From positions 4,245,786 through 4,309,785 of the forward strand of contig NZ_CP036339.1 in assembly GCF_007746075.1 (NCBI RefSeq): a stretch of 64,000 nucleotides of DNA, given 5' to 3'. Within the stretch, counting starts at the first letter, position 1. Every line of letters starts with the position of its first letter. The notes beneath the pieces are model-generated. The model worked only from the letters and a program-made list of their open reading frames with translations. It did no database searches and was not told where the DNA came from. The position numbers were made by a program, and so were the translations under genes. This document shows positions 1-9,330 of the stretch, in pieces. The DNA comes from Lacipirellula limnantheis. Lineage in GTDB: Bacteria; Planctomycetota; Planctomycetia; Pirellulales; Lacipirellulaceae.

Positions 1-621
1 CGCGATGCACGAGATGCCGGTTATTTGCCAATCAATGCCATCCGCTGATTCGGCGTACTTGACGTGATAACGCGGTTCCCAACGCCCGTCGATCTCTTGC
101 CAACCGGTACACGAGACGTACCACATGCGCCACCGGCCATCTTCATTCAGCACGCAGGGGGCCGTCGCGAAAAACGGCTCTCGCGAACTACGATCGACGA
201 CCGGCCCCTGCGAGTAGCGCTCAAAGGTTTGCCCGCGATCATGGCTAATCGCCAATCCAATAGACAGTCGATACGGCACCGTGCCAATGACGTTCCAACC
301 GAGATAGTAGAGTCGGAGTTCATCACCATTGGGAACAAGCCAGGACGGCATGACGCCGCAGTCATCGAACGTGCCCGGTGCGCCAAGCGACAACACGGGG
401 GCGGCGTCGAAGCTCGCGACGCGCGGCGCCGCGCTCGGCAGCGTCGAGACGTCGAGCGTCAACCGGCCGATTCGCGATTTGCCCTGGGCGTCGCGCGTGC
501 TGACGTAGACCCACCACTGATCTGCGGAGAGGGGCTGCACCACCGGCAACGTCGCGTGCGTCCGCGCCCAATCGGCCTCGCCGCTTGGCGCCCAGAGCAG
601 CCCGAGCTTCTCCCACTGCAT
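1..621 (-). CDS. Beta-propeller glycosidase-like protein, 3'-truncated by window edge
   Basis: An open minus-strand frame starts at ATG 621 and runs off the left edge without a stop, giving 207 codons of the N-terminal part. The start is preceded by AAGGA about 6 nt upstream. Visible stretches include DQWWVYVSTRDAQGKSRIG, DDCGVMPSWLV, LRLYYLGWN and RWRMWYVSCTGW. These repeating aromatic blades with D-x-G-x-x-W/P turns resemble the five-bladed propellers of GH43/GH32-like proteins found in polysaccharide clusters. The gene lies 55 nt downstream of the sugar-nucleotide epimerase on the same strand, so a shared polysaccharide role is plausible. The substrate is unknown and the C-terminus is not in the window. 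Frames on the other strand here lack any recognisable motif. Confidence 0.68.
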   Translation of the reverse strand, partial: MQWEKLGLLWAPSGEADWARTHATLPVVQPLSADQWWVYVSTRDAQGKSRIGRLTLDVSTLPSAAPRVASFDAAPVLSLGAPGTFDDCGVMPSWLVPNGDELRLYYLGWNVIGTVPYRLSIGLAISHDRGQTFERYSQGPVVDRSSREPFFATAPCVLNEDGRWRMWYVSCTGWQEIDGRWEPRYHVKYAESADGIDWQITGISCIA

Positions 622-676
622 CGCTCATCCTTCAGTTAAAGCAGCGGCGCCCTCAAAATCGCCCACCCGTTCAGGA

Positions 677-1609
677 TCAAGTTAGCGATTTGTAATACTC
701 GATTGACCGGCGCAGCCCTTCATCGAAATCGATCGTCGGCTCGTAAGCTAATGTCTCGCGAGCAGCCGTGATGTCAGCCAGACTATCGCGGACGTCGCCG
801 ACGCGCGCCGCGGCGAAAATTGGTTCGATCTTCGTCCCGAGGACTCGATTGATGCTTTCGATTAGTTCCAGCAGACTGTATTGTCGACCGCAGGCGACGT
901 TGAAGATTCGCCCGCTCGCCGCGGGGGCGGCCGCCGCGGCCAGATTCCCGCGCACGACGTTCTCAACGTACGTGAAATCGCGCGACTGTCCGCCGTCGCC
1001 GAAAACCGTCGGCCGCTTGCCCGCCAACATCGATACGACGAACTTTGGAATGACCGCGGAGTATTCGCCGTTGGGATCCTGACGCGGGCCGAAGACATTG
1101 AAGTAACGAATGACGACGGTCTCCAAACCGTACGACGCGGCAAAAGCTTGGCAGTAGGCCTCGCCAGCGAGTTTGGCGGCTGCGTAGGGGGATAGCGGCG
1201 CGGGGAGATCGCTTTCGCGTTTTGCAGCGAAAGGTTGATTGCCGTAAGCGCTGCTCGAGCCGGCGTACACCACTCGCTTCACGCCGCCGCGACGAGCCGC
1301 ATCGAGCACATGCAGCGTGCCGGTCGCACACGCGGCATGGCTCGCTGCCGGCTCAGCCAGGCTGCGCGGCACCGAGGCCATGGCAGCCTGGTGAAAGACG
1401 ACGTCAACGCCCGCCACCGCCTGCTCGACTTGCTTCGCATCGAGGAGGTCGCCTTTCACGAGCTCGACCTGTTTGCCGAGGTGGGCGAGATTGTCCGTCT
1501 TGCCTGTGCTCAGATTGTCGAAGACGCGCACCTCGTCGCCGCGCTCCACCAGCGCGGTCGCGAGATGCGAACCGATGAACCCGGCGCCGCCCGTCACGAG
1601 ATACTTCAT
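677..1609 (-). CDS. NAD-dependent epimerase/dehydratase (UDP-sugar 4-epimerase-like)
   Basis: This is a 310-residue extended short-chain dehydrogenase. The Rossmann motif TGGAGFIGSHL is at residues 6-16. The catalytic Ser lies in GSSSAYG near residue 120, and the YxxxK pair is in SPYAAAK at about Y142/K146. RYFNVFGPRQDP and VFGDGGQSRDF are typical of UDP-glucose or UDP-N-acetylglucosamine 4-epimerases of the GalE/WbpP type. I chose ATG 1609, with GGGGGA upstream, over an in-frame ATG at 1642, because the Rossmann fold begins directly at MKYLVTGG. It probably supplies a nucleotide sugar for surface polysaccharide, in line with the propeller gene that follows. Exact substrate specificity cannot be read from the sequence. 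Confidence 0.88.
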   Translation of the reverse strand: MKYLVTGGAGFIGSHLATALVERGDEVRVFDNLSTGKTDNLAHLGKQVELVKGDLLDAKQVEQAVAGVDVVFHQAAMASVPRSLAEPAASHAACATGTLHVLDAARRGGVKRVVYAGSSSAYGNQPFAAKRESDLPAPLSPYAAAKLAGEAYCQAFAASYGLETVVIRYFNVFGPRQDPNGEYSAVIPKFVVSMLAGKRPTVFGDGGQSRDFTYVENVVRGNLAAAAAPAASGRIFNVACGRQYSLLELIESINRVLGTKIEPIFAAARVGDVRDSLADITAARETLAYEPTIDFDEGLRRSIEYYKSLT

Positions 1610-1654
1610 GCGATTCCCCCACCTGTTGCTTCGGGACGCCACATCGTCTGAACC

Positions 1655-2485
1655 CTACGCACGTCGCCAACTGCTGATGTGGCGCTCCATCCGCTCATCG
1701 AGGTCGGGAATCGCTCCCCGCAACCGCGCGGAGAGCGGGCCGACTTGCTCGCCACGGCGAATGTCTCCCAGGTATTCGACGAGGGTGCGATGCGCCGCCG
1801 CTGGCCCATGCAGCATGAAGTGGACCCACGACCAGGCAAAACGATACTCGATGCTGCCCATGTCGCCCACCTCTTGCCGTTGTTCCAGCGTCTCGACCGA
1901 GCGTAACATCCCCAACCGCATGTTCCAACGGAGCGCGGCGAGGTGAGGGTGCCCGTAGGCGCGGTCAGGTTCGCTCATTTCGAAATATTCCGCCAGTCCT
2001 TCGTCGAGCCATAGGGGAACGTCCGGCAGCGTCGCGTGGAGCAGCGCATGGGTCGATTCGTGACGTAGGTCAATTGGCAACTCTTCGTGCCGGTAGGCGT
2101 AAACCGCTCCCCGGCCGCCGCGACGAACGTAGAGTGCTCGCCGGTACGGGACGTGGGGGTAGAGTTGCTCCATGAACGCGCGGTGGGTTGGCTCGTCGCC
2201 GAGCAGAAAGACGTCGACCGTTTGGCGCGCCGAAGGGACGGCGAGCGTCCGATGAAGTTCCGATTCGAGCCGCGCGAGCTCGAGGAACACTTCCTGAAGC
2301 GTTCCCAGGGGGAATGCCGAGGTACAAATAAACGGCCCAAAAGTTCGGCGGTCCGCCCACCCATGAGCCTGCTCGGCTGCTAGCAGTTTCCGGCCCGTCA
2401 GGCATGTGGCGACGGCAGCCTGCAAGAAGCGCCGGCGTGAAAACGCCGAACTTTCGCCGCTGCCTCGCCTCGGTTCGCCGGCCAT
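1655..2485 (-). CDS. Tat-exported gluzincin-type metallopeptidase (DUF1570-like)
   Basis: This 276-residue protein has a twin-arginine signal (SRRRFLQAA, about residues 16-24), so it is probably exported folded. The zinc-binding pair HESTH is at residues 142-146, and a downstream WLDEGLAEYF at 159-168 supplies the third ligand Glu. That arrangement matches the DUF1570 peptidase-like family common in planctomycetes. The rest of the domain is helical. It ends 45 nt before the epimerase start on the same strand, so co-transcription is possible. Activity and substrate are not established; the motif makes a zinc peptidase likely. Confidence 0.75.
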   Translation of the reverse strand: MAGEPRRGSGESSAFSRRRFLQAAVATCLTGRKLLAAEQAHGWADRRTFGPFICTSAFPLGTLQEVFLELARLESELHRTLAVPSARQTVDVFLLGDEPTHRAFMEQLYPHVPYRRALYVRRGGRGAVYAYRHEELPIDLRHESTHALLHATLPDVPLWLDEGLAEYFEMSEPDRAYGHPHLAALRWNMRLGMLRSVETLEQRQEVGDMGSIEYRFAWSWVHFMLHGPAAAHRTLVEYLGDIRRGEQVGPLSARLRGAIPDLDERMERHISSWRRA

Positions 2486-2912
2486 CTGTCTTTTCCCGCC
2501 GCCAATCGTCGTTACCAGCTCAGAAGGTGAGCGGGGCGGGAGTATATCGTAGCGCGAATGAGGGTCAACCCAAGAGTCGGCAGCCGCGAAATCTGAGGCC
2601 TAGGCAGTACGCTAGCTGGCTCTAGGCGGCGCGCCCCGTCGCGCCCAGATTTGTCCCAAATCAGGACCGGGGTCTCGTTTTGCGACCAACTTGGCACCCC
2701 GTGAGTCAGACGCTTGGCAAGGGGTCTTTAGCGAAAAGCAAGAAAAACCCGAAAAAATGGCGTTTTCTTCGACCGCGAACCTTGAGCCCCAACGTTCGTA
2801 CTAATTGGCATGTTGGTTGCAGAACGTAGCTTCGTCGCAATGGAGCGACAACTTTTGGCAGCCCGCAGGGACGCCGCCCCATTTTGTTGTTCGTGTCAGG
2901 AGGTAAGTAGGG
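2486..2912. other. 427-bp divergent intergenic region (peptidase / csrA)
   Basis: The region between the divergent metallopeptidase and csrA genes has no convincing open frame. It is locally A-rich near 2730-2765, as expected for a promoter region of csrA. A strong Shine-Dalgarno, AGGAGGT at 2898-2904, sits 8 nt before the csrA start. I could not pick a convincing -35/-10 pair. Confidence 0.5.
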
Positions 2913-3176
2913 ATGCTAGTACTCAGCCGCAAGATTGGTGAAAAGATCCACGTCGGCAACGACATCACGATTGAGGTACGCCGGGTCGCTGGAAACCGCG
3001 TAACGCTAGCAGTTGACGCCCCGCGAAACGTGCGGATCCTGCGAGGCGAACTGCGTGACGCGGCCATGGAGTTCGAGCCGCATGAAGAAATTGAGCTGGA
3101 ACATGAGGCTCAGCCGGTCGTACTGACGCACCAACGGCTCGGCTTGGGTGTTTCGATGCCCCATGTTCTCGGCTAA
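2913..3176 (+). CDS. csrA: CsrA/RsmA carbon storage regulator (first copy)
   Basis: This 87-residue RNA-binding regulator opens with MLVLSRKIGEKIHVG, the canonical CsrA N-terminus, and has the conserved VRILRGEL segment whose Arg contacts GGA motifs in mRNA. The family acts as a dimer that blocks ribosome binding sites. It is about 25 residues longer than the 61-residue E. coli protein; the extra tail is acidic, then hydrophobic. A perfect AGGAGGT precedes the start and a rho-independent terminator follows, so it is probably a single-gene transcript. A second csrA lies on the other strand at 6345-6695. Confidence 0.95.
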   Translation: MLVLSRKIGEKIHVGNDITIEVRRVAGNRVTLAVDAPRNVRILRGELRDAAMEFEPHEEIELEHEAQPVVLTHQRLGLGVSMPHVLG

Positions 3177-3254
3177 TCGCTGGCCTACTGAAATTGGGTG
3201 ATCAGACTCACTTCAAGCGGAGGCGAAATGCCGCGAGCCAGCAACTACACAATG

Positions 3255-3288
3255 AAAGCCGCAGGGCTCAACGCCTGCGGCTTTTTTA
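3255..3288 (+). terminator. Rho-independent terminator after csrA
   Basis: An 11-bp perfect stem (3255-3265 with 3274-3284) encloses an 8-nt loop, and the 3' arm runs into six T residues. It lies 78 nt after the csrA stop. The bases just after it (TTTTTTATGCGCTCAT) recur after the terminator at 63836. Confidence 0.9.
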
Positions 3289-3545
3289 TGCGCTCATCTA
3301 GACCTAAACGGCCTTGTCCCGCCAGTTAGCCCATCCAACCTTTCTCTCTGAAAGCGATAGCGGGCTGGCTCCTGCTGGCGGCGCGGACGTCGCATCAAAC
3401 CGCGCCGACTCGGCCGCATCGCTCCCGAACTTGACGCTGCGCCGTCATTTTTCGTAGTCTCCCCGCCCCTATGGGGCCGGCGTCGCGGCAGGAATTCGCC
3501 CTGCCATGGGATGTCGCGCAAGCTGCCCAACGGTCGGCTTTGACA

Positions 3546-5687
3546 ATGGCATGCGCCAGCCAGGCGAGCACAGTCGATCACGGTCCGCGCCGGCGCGCGT
3601 CGGCGTCGCTTGGCGTCTGCCTGCTCGTCGTCACGCTGTCGTTCGCCCCAGGTTGTGCCTCGACGAGCACCAAATGGGTGACGCTCCGCTCCACGCCGCG
3701 AAATCCGCTCACCGAGACGCTCGGTCTCGTCGCCAAGCAAGGGCCAAAGCCGACCGAACGAACGCTGCAGTTGTTGCGGCGGTACGATCTAGAAAAGAAG
3801 CTCGGCGATAAGCCGGAACTGCTGGCCGAGCTGGCCGCCATTAATCGGCGCGAACCGAATCGCGAAAATCTCTACGCGCTCGCTGAAATTGCCTACGTCG
3901 GCGCGAAGCGGGCCGACGCCGCGCACCAACCGGGCGACGCGCTCGAACTCTATGGCTCGTCGGTGCTGTACGCCTACGAGTACTTGTTCGCCGGCGGATA
4001 CTCTGCGGCGAGCAATCAATACGATCCGCAGTTTCGACGGGCCTGCGATTTGTACAACGCTGCGCTCGAAGGAACGCTGCGCATCGCCCAGGCCGAAAGC
4101 CCGCTGCGTCCCGGCAGCGCTCGCGTCATCAAGACTTGCAACCACCAATGCGAACTGGAAATCCAGCTGAAAAGCCGCGGCTGGGATGCCGCCGACTTTA
4201 GTCGCGTCGAGTTCGTCTCCGACTACGAAGTGAATGGCCTGCGCAATCACTACCATAACTTTGGTCTCGGCGTCCCCTTGATCGCCGTCCGCAAACCGCA
4301 CGAAAACTCTGATCCTGCCGAGCAGTTCTACCCGCCCGACCTCTCGTTCGCGGTGACGGCGTTCATGCGGGTCGATTCCATGCTGGCGAATCAGACGCCT
4401 GAAGTGCTGCCGACCTCGGCGACCGCCGAACAAGTTGCGGCCGCGGAGGCCTCGCTCCCCAAGCGGAAACTTCGCGCGGTGCTAGAACTCTACGATCCAC
4501 TCGACACAACCCATGTCGATGCCGGCGGCGTGATTGTGCCGCTAGAGACCGATCTCAGCACGCCGCTCGCCTACAACCTCAGTCAGCCGGCCCTGGACGA
4601 CAGCAAACTTTCTACGGTCGGGCTGCTGACGCCGGAAAAGGTGCAAAAGGTCAGCGGCCTCTACATGTTGGAGCCGTACCGCGACGACAAAATTCCCGTC
4701 GTGATGGTCCACGGCCTCTGGTCGAGTCCGGTCACCTGGATGGAGATGTTTAACGACCTACGCAGCGACCCCAAGATCCGCGAAAACTATCAATTCTGGT
4801 TCTACCTCTATCCGTCGGGACAGCCCTTCTGGGAAAGCGCGGCCGAGATGCGCGAAGACCTGGTTCAAATGCGGGCGAAGCTCGATCCGCAGCGGCGCTC
4901 GCCGGCGCTCGACCAGACGGTGCTTGTCGGCCACAGCATGGGGGGGCTGGTGTCGAAGCTGCAAACCGTCGACAGCGGCAACGAGTTCTGGCGAACGCTT
5001 ACCGACAAGCCATTCGCCGAATTGCAAGCCGATCCGCAAATTCGCGACCAGCTCGCCGCAACGTTTTTCTTCGACCCCAACCCTTCGATCCGGCGGGTCG
5101 TCACCATCGGGACGCCCCATCGCGGCAGCGAATTCTCCAACGACTTCACCAAGTGGCTTGGCCGCAAGCTGATACACGTCCCGACCACGCTCATGAACGG
5201 ACGGACGGAATTGGCTTCGCGCAATCCCGATTACTTCCGCAACACGGCGCCAATTAACATCACCAACAGCATCGACTCGCTATCGCCGAAGTCGACGTTC
5301 CTGCCAGTGCTGCTTGAGGCCCCTGCCGGGCCGTGGGTGAAGTACCACAACATCGTTGGACAGGCGCCGCACGAAGGAGTGACGAACAAGGTTTCGATGT
5401 GGCTGTCGGGCGAAGGGGACGGAGTCGTTTCGCTTGCGAGCGCGCAGCTCGATGGGGTCGCCTCGCAAATCGTCGTCCCCGCCGACCACATGACGGTTCA
5501 CCGCCACCCGCAGAGCATTCTGGAAGTTCGCCGCGTCCTGATGCAGCATGTCGCCGAACTGCAGAATTTCCCGCACGGCGCCGGCGTCCGCTACGCCGAC
5601 GCCGAAAGCGCCTTGCCCGCGGGCCAAGGGCCGCCGCAACTGCCGGCGCCAGTGGCGACGCTGCCGGCCGTCGAGTTGACGAAGTAG
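3546..5687 (+). CDS. Lipoprotein alpha/beta-hydrolase (lipase-like)
   Basis: The predicted 713-residue protein has a lipoprotein signal with lipobox FAPGC after a hydrophobic stretch ([13 protein letters not shown]), so it is probably membrane-anchored. The first half is a helical domain without a recognised fold. The second half is an alpha/beta-hydrolase: oxyanion region VVMVHGLW near residue 386, nucleophile elbow GHSMGG near 461, a TIGTPHRG strand, and a candidate catalytic His in ADHMTVH near 646. I chose ATG 3546 because it gives a normal signal-peptide length; an in-frame ATG at 3471 adds 25 residues. Neither has a clear ribosome site. Substrate unknown; a lipase or esterase role is likely. 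Confidence 0.78.
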   Translation: MACASQASTVDHGPRRRASASLGVCLLVVTLSFAPGCASTSTKWVTLRSTPRNPLTETLGLVAKQGPKPTERTLQLLRRYDLEKKLGDKPELLAELAAINRREPNRENLYALAEIAYVGAKRADAAHQPGDALELYGSSVLYAYEYLFAGGYSAASNQYDPQFRRACDLYNAALEGTLRIAQAESPLRPGSARVIKTCNHQCELEIQLKSRGWDAADFSRVEFVSDYEVNGLRNHYHNFGLGVPLIAVRKPHENSDPAEQFYPPDLSFAVTAFMRVDSMLANQTPEVLPTSATAEQVAAAEASLPKRKLRAVLELYDPLDTTHVDAGGVIVPLETDLSTPLAYNLSQPALDDSKLSTVGLLTPEKVQKVSGLYMLEPYRDDKIPVVMVHGLWSSPVTWMEMFNDLRSDPKIRENYQFWFYLYPSGQPFWESAAEMREDLVQMRAKLDPQRRSPALDQTVLVGHSMGGLVSKLQTVDSGNEFWRTLTDKPFAELQADPQIRDQLAATFFFDPNPSIRRVVTIGTPHRGSEFSNDFTKWLGRKLIHVPTTLMNGRTELASRNPDYFRNTAPINITNSIDSLSPKSTFLPVLLEAPAGPWVKYHNIVGQAPHEGVTNKVSMWLSGEGDGVVSLASAQLDGVASQIVVPADHMTVHRHPQSILEVRRVLMQHVAELQNFPHGAGVRYADAESALPAGQGPPQLPAPVATLPAVELTK

Positions 5688-5697
5688 GAACGCACCC

Positions 5698-5720
5698 TAG
5701 CATGCAACGCATGCTATACT
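5698..5720 (+). promoter_or_regulatory. Putative higBA operator/promoter
   Basis: A perfect inverted repeat, TAGCATGC-AAC-GCATGCTA (5698-5716), overlaps an extended -10 element TGCTATACT (hexamer 5715-5720). Antitoxin operators of higBA loci typically overlap the promoter this way, so HigA autorepression is the likely function. Transcription would begin at about 5727, exactly at the ATG that fits the toxin's expected N-terminus. Confidence 0.65.
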
Positions 5721-6019
5721 CGCAGTATGATCCTGTCCTTCCACGACTGGGCAAAGAGGACATTTTCAACGGAGTAAACAGCCGCGACGCCAACCGAGCG
5801 TGCCCAAAGTCGCATTGGCGCGTCGCCCAGAGAAAGCTCGATCAACTCGACTCAGTCAAACGCCTGGACGAACTAAGGACGCCTCCAGGTAATCGGATCG
5901 AGGCGCTTCGCGGCGATCGAGCTGGTCAATACAGCATTCGCATCAACGATCAATTTCGCGTTTGCTTCACTTGGACCGACAGCGGTCCGCGTGATGTTGA
6001 AGTCACCGACTATCATTAG
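5711..6019 (+). CDS. higB: HigB/RelE-family toxin, N-terminus frameshifted
   Basis: The frame ending at 6019 encodes [38 protein letters not shown] and a DVEVTDYH end, the signature of HigB mRNA interferases. The usual family start (M-I-x-S-F) is present at ATG 5727 as MILSFHDW, but in another frame that stops at 5777. Adding one G to the GGG at 5749-5751 would join both parts as [16 protein letters not shown]. As read, the gene is either disrupted, a sequencing indel, or started from ATG 5711 or 5702 in the downstream frame, although those ATGs lie inside the operator/promoter. The coordinates given are the longest plausible in-frame version. The antitoxin gene follows after 9 nt. Confidence 0.72.
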   Translation: MLYSQYDPVLPRLGKEDIFNGVNSRDANRACPKSHWRVAQRKLDQLDSVKRLDELRTPPGNRIEALRGDRAGQYSIRINDQFRVCFTWTDSGPRDVEVTDYH

Positions 6020-6028
6020 GCCCATTCC

Positions 6029-6337
6029 ATGAGAATCCCAACGCATCGCCCGCCGACGCACCCCGGAGAGATGTTGGTGGAAGAGTTCCTCTCCCCCATG
6101 GCACTGTCTCAACGCCAGTTGGCAGACTCGATCCACGTTCCCTATCAGCGGATCAATGAGCTGGCCAACTGCCGTCGGCGGATGACGCCTAGCACCGCCT
6201 TGAGGCTCGCTCGGTACTTTGGCAATTCGCCAGACTTTTGGATGACGCTGCAACTCCGCTGGGATCTCTACCACGCACAACATGACGAGGCAAAAGAGCT
6301 CGGCCGAATCCGACCCCATACGAGAAACTCGGCCTAG
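6029..6337 (+). CDS. higA: HigA-family antitoxin
   Basis: This 102-residue HTH_3/XRE-type protein has the HigA hallmark THPGEMLVEEFL near its start and PMALSQRQLADSIHVPYQRI as the helix-turn-helix. It should neutralise the preceding HigB and repress the operon by binding the inverted repeat at 5698-5716. It begins 9 nt after the toxin stop with no clear ribosome site, which suggests translational coupling. It is intact, unlike the toxin frame. It converges with csrA copy 2 with only 7 nt between them. Confidence 0.92.
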   Translation: MRIPTHRPPTHPGEMLVEEFLSPMALSQRQLADSIHVPYQRINELANCRRRMTPSTALRLARYFGNSPDFWMTLQLRWDLYHAQHDEAKELGRIRPHTRNSA

Positions 6338-6344
6338 GAGCGGT

Positions 6345-6695
6345 TCACTCCCCCCGCGCCGCGACCATCTGCCGCAGCAGACCGCGACCGCCGCGAGCCC
6401 CGAGCACGTCAGCCGGCGACGTCCGCAATCCGCGAGCATGAATTACCTTGTAGAGCTCGCCGCCCGTGGGCCAGGAATCGTCGTCCTGCTCCGCTGGCGA
6501 ATCGTCGGCGAGATCTGACGACTGCTGCGTCGTTTCGGCGCTAATCGCGCGGGCAATTTCGCCGCGGAGCACCGGCACATGCGCGGGGGCCTGAATCCCG
6601 AGTCGAACTCCCTTTCCTTTGGTCCGCACGACCGTGATTACCACGTCGTCGCCAATCCGAACCTGCTCGCCTTGCTTCCGTGTGAGAACCAACAT
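6345..6695 (-). CDS. csrA: CsrA-like regulator with long C-terminal extension (second copy)
   Basis: This is a 116-residue CsrA paralogue. The first 50 residues are canonical (MLVLTRKQGEQVRIGDD at the start, PVLRGEIARAI at the RNA-contacting segment). The remainder is an acidic, Ser/Asp-rich linker (DDSPAEQDDD) followed by a short basic, Gly/Arg-rich tail. That makes it nearly twice the length of classical CsrA. A GGGAG ribosome site precedes ATG 6695. The tail could modulate dimerisation or protein contacts; that is inference. Its gene is convergent with higA. Confidence 0.88.
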   Translation of the reverse strand: MLVLTRKQGEQVRIGDDVVITVVRTKGKGVRLGIQAPAHVPVLRGEIARAISAETTQQSSDLADDSPAEQDDDSWPTGGELYKVIHARGLRTSPADVLGARGGRGLLRQMVAARGE

Positions 6696-7064
6696 GAGAC
6701 ACTCCCTTGCGAAGATGAGATTCTCGCGACCGACACGCCGCGTTTGACACGAAAGCCCCTATTGCACGCTTCGTGCCGAATCCCTACCGGGCGGCGCTCG
6801 TCCAGCCAGGAATCACGAAAGAGTCAACCGCAGCAAAGACTTACGGCTGCTACCACGGGGTCCGGTCCTGCGGCCCTGTACAGGCAATCGGTGAACATTT
6901 GCCAAGAAGTTGAAAAAACGGCAAAGTGCGCCGGTTCATGTCGTTCTTTTTGAACCACCAAGGCACGAAGAACTCAAAGGACGCACCAAGAAGAAAGACA
7001 ATCGAAGGCAGCTGCTTTCTCTTCGTGCGCCTTCTTTGTGCCTTGGAGCCTTTGTGGTGAAAAT
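6696..7064. other. Spacer upstream of csrA copy 2, ending in a hairpin repeat
   Basis: No credible gene is visible. The left part is the presumed promoter and leader region of the second csrA. The right part (about 6955-7062) is an imperfect inverted repeat annotated separately. Confidence 0.5.
6955..7062. repeat. Imperfect inverted repeat of the CACCAAGGCACGAAG type
   Basis: The left arm begins ACCACCAAGGCACGAAG. The right arm ends TTTGTGCCTTGG...TTTGTGGTG and is largely the reverse complement. The element ends 2 nt before the stop codon of the UVR-motif gene. Similar GGCAC-rich palindromes occur at 24318-24390, so it belongs to a dispersed family of intergenic hairpins. Confidence 0.7.
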
Positions 7065-7814
7065 TCACTTCCGTTCGACTTTGCGCGCCAGTCGATCCCG
7101 CAGCTTCGCGGCCAGTTCGTACTGCTCGGTCGCCACGGCGTCGGCGAGTTGTTCGGCCAGCGAGGGGCCGATGTGGAACTGCGACTTGATCGACTCCTGC
7201 ATCTCACGCAGCTTGACCACGAACAGATCTTCGTCGTAATGTTCTTCCGCCCCGTGCTGGGCGAAAATCGCCGCCAGCGATTGCAGCCCGCTGCCGATCA
7301 CCTCGACCGCGGCCTCGGGCTTATCTTCCTGGAGCCGCGTCAGCGCCGTCGCCTGGACTTTGTGGAACAGCACGAACGGCCGATACTGCTCATGCAGCAT
7401 CGCCCAATCGCGATCCTCGGCGTTGGCCGAGCTGAAGTCCATCAGCCGCAACGAATGTTCCGCGTCCTCGGCTGCTCGCTCATACTCGTTGAGCGTCAAC
7501 CAGCAGATCCGCCGGTGATAGAACTGGACGAACTCGCGGTCGACTTCCTGCTGTCGCTCGGCGTTCAGCGCGAACTCCGTCCCTTCCTGAAACGCCGCCG
7601 ACACGAGCAGGTCGTAGTAGGTGGGAAATCCTTCGGGCTTCTCGCCGTCGGGACGGCCGGTGGTTTCCAGTTGCAACACGCCCATGTCGACGCGCATTTG
7701 CAGCAACTCCCGCCCATCTTCGCCGACGGCGCGGCGTACGACGGGGCGACCAGGCTCGTAGGCCCAGTCCCGCAGCAGGCGGTCGATGTTGTTAGAGCGA
7801 GGCGAACGTGGCAT
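7065..7814 (-). CDS. UVR-motif protein
   Basis: The protein has 249 residues from ATG 7814. The C-terminal stretch (SLAEQLADAVATEQYELAAK, then LRDRLARKVERK) is a UVR helical hairpin, the motif shared by UvrB, UvrC and McsA-like proteins and used for protein-protein contact. The N-terminal 200 residues are mostly helical and acidic and show no nuclease or ATPase motif, so this is not a UvrB or UvrC itself. The frame is open to 7976, but the first 54 codons look non-coding. No ribosome site is visible. Function unknown. Confidence 0.7.
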   Translation of the reverse strand: MPRSPRSNNIDRLLRDWAYEPGRPVVRRAVGEDGRELLQMRVDMGVLQLETTGRPDGEKPEGFPTYYDLLVSAAFQEGTEFALNAERQQEVDREFVQFYHRRICWLTLNEYERAAEDAEHSLRLMDFSSANAEDRDWAMLHEQYRPFVLFHKVQATALTRLQEDKPEAAVEVIGSGLQSLAAIFAQHGAEEHYDEDLFVVKLREMQESIKSQFHIGPSLAEQLADAVATEQYELAAKLRDRLARKVERK

Positions 7815-7999
7815 GGCAGGGGTGGCAAGCGCGAGGCGGTGAATGTTGGTTCTCGCCGAGGAACCTTCCTCGGCCATGCCTATTGTAGAACGCCGCCCCG
7901 CCGGAGGCGAGTCACGCCCAACGCGGCCTATAATCCACCGCCAATCGGACAGTTCGACACCCCGCAACGTGCACACGGCGCCCGGGGTCCAAACAGAGT

Positions 8000-8476
8000 C
8001 TACCCCTCGCCCCCTTCATCACAGACCAGCGCCTGCTGCAGCAGTTCGATCTCCTCGACGTCATGCTGATCGACTCGATTCAACAGATCGACCAACCGGT
8101 GGCAGACGACTTGCGCGCGCTCCGCGGGAAGGACGGTGAGGGCCGCGACTTCGGGCCTCAATTCCTCGATGATTGCCCGAAACTCCTCGTGCTGCTGTTC
8201 GAGCCGCTGGACGCGATGCTCCATATTCGGCTTCTGCTGCCGTACCGCGTCCATGTATCCCTCGTCCTCCTCAAGATCCATCATCCGCTCGAGGTGTCGC
8301 ATGAACGACTTCGTCGTGAATTGGACGCTTGAAATCTTGCGCGACAACCCAAAGGCCGGGGCCTTCCACTGCAAGGTGACCCGCAGCGCCTGCTTCACAT
8401 GGTCCAGGATCTGATGTTCCAGACACGATGCCTGCGCCACGGCGCGGGCATCGCTCGACGTCGAATGAGCGTTCAT
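8000..8476 (-). CDS. Small helical protein, possibly hemerythrin-like
   Basis: This 158-residue protein has an excellent ribosome site (AAAGGAGG) before ATG 8476. It is predicted to be a bundle of long helices. The spacing of His and Glu residues (HLERMMDLEEDEG, EQQHEEF, DQHDVEEIELLQQA) resembles HHE cation-binding/hemerythrin proteins, but the full ligand set cannot be assigned by eye. It is followed by the UVR-motif gene on the same strand after about 185 nt. Treat the hemerythrin idea as a hypothesis. Confidence 0.7.
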   Translation of the reverse strand: MNAHSTSSDARAVAQASCLEHQILDHVKQALRVTLQWKAPAFGLSRKISSVQFTTKSFMRHLERMMDLEEDEGYMDAVRQQKPNMEHRVQRLEQQHEEFRAIIEELRPEVAALTVLPAERAQVVCHRLVDLLNRVDQHDVEEIELLQQALVCDEGGEG

Positions 8477-9330
8477 GGCCGATTCCTCCTTTGCGGCGTG
8501 AAGTAGCCGGCGGCTGGTTCAATCCTTCAGACCGATCGCCGCAGCGCTTCGCCACGCGAGTGGCGCGCTATCCCCCCCAACGTGCTACGGAAAAGACTCC
8601 GCCGTCTGCGTTACCCCTTGCATGCGGCGCGAGCGTTATGTCACTACAGTCTACGCCTTCAATCAGTCGACTTGCTAGCAATCGTGCTTTATCCCGCGGA
8701 AACGCATCTGCGAACCGAACCGGCGAACCCCAGGGATGCCTTGCAGCGCACGCGACTCCTCTCGCACGTCGCCGGCTTTTCCGAAAGGAAGAGAACACTC
8801 CCGCCGTCATCGCAGACGGTAGGTCCGCATCAGACATCTACAAGCACGAAACCGGCGCCACTGCGACATGGGTGCAGAAGTCGGCGTTGGAGTTTTGTAG
8901 GTCAAGACGGAAAGAGTCCTTCATTGCAGAACCGACGTAAACGACTACAAACCCGATGGGCGCCTCCAGCGGCAACGCTTTGATTGTCAAAATCGGGCCG
9001 GTTAGGCGCTTTCTTTGCTTAGTGCCGCGCAAGCGCTTACGATTCCAGATGACGACAGGAAGTGACCGCCTTCGCCGTACCCGGAGTTTTTTGAGCTGCT
9101 TGCCGCGAGCTTCGCCGCATTCGATCGGCGAAGCGAACATGGTCTCTGGACGCGAGTCGAACGGCGCCGTTGGCCGACAATGCTTATAATCTGCCGCAAT
9201 AACTCACGACGAACGGCGAATAATATTGCAATGGAGCCGGGCCGCTTTTGTAGCCACGGACTTTCGCCCGTCGGCGACTCCTTCGTTGAACGTGTAGCGT
9301 CGCGTCAATCCAGTATCGTGGGGACATCCT
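8477..9330. other. 854-bp intergenic region without a recognisable gene
   Basis: Short frames on both strands lack family motifs and have irregular codon use. The right end carries a TATAAT at 9184-9189 that could belong to a promoter for the gene at 9331, but its -35 is weak and the leader would be long. I see no repeat, RNA gene or terminator here. Confidence 0.5.

Noticed and set aside
64-639. Forward 191-codon frame
   Set aside because: Arg/Pro-rich with no motif; the reverse strand encodes a clear propeller protein over the same stretch.
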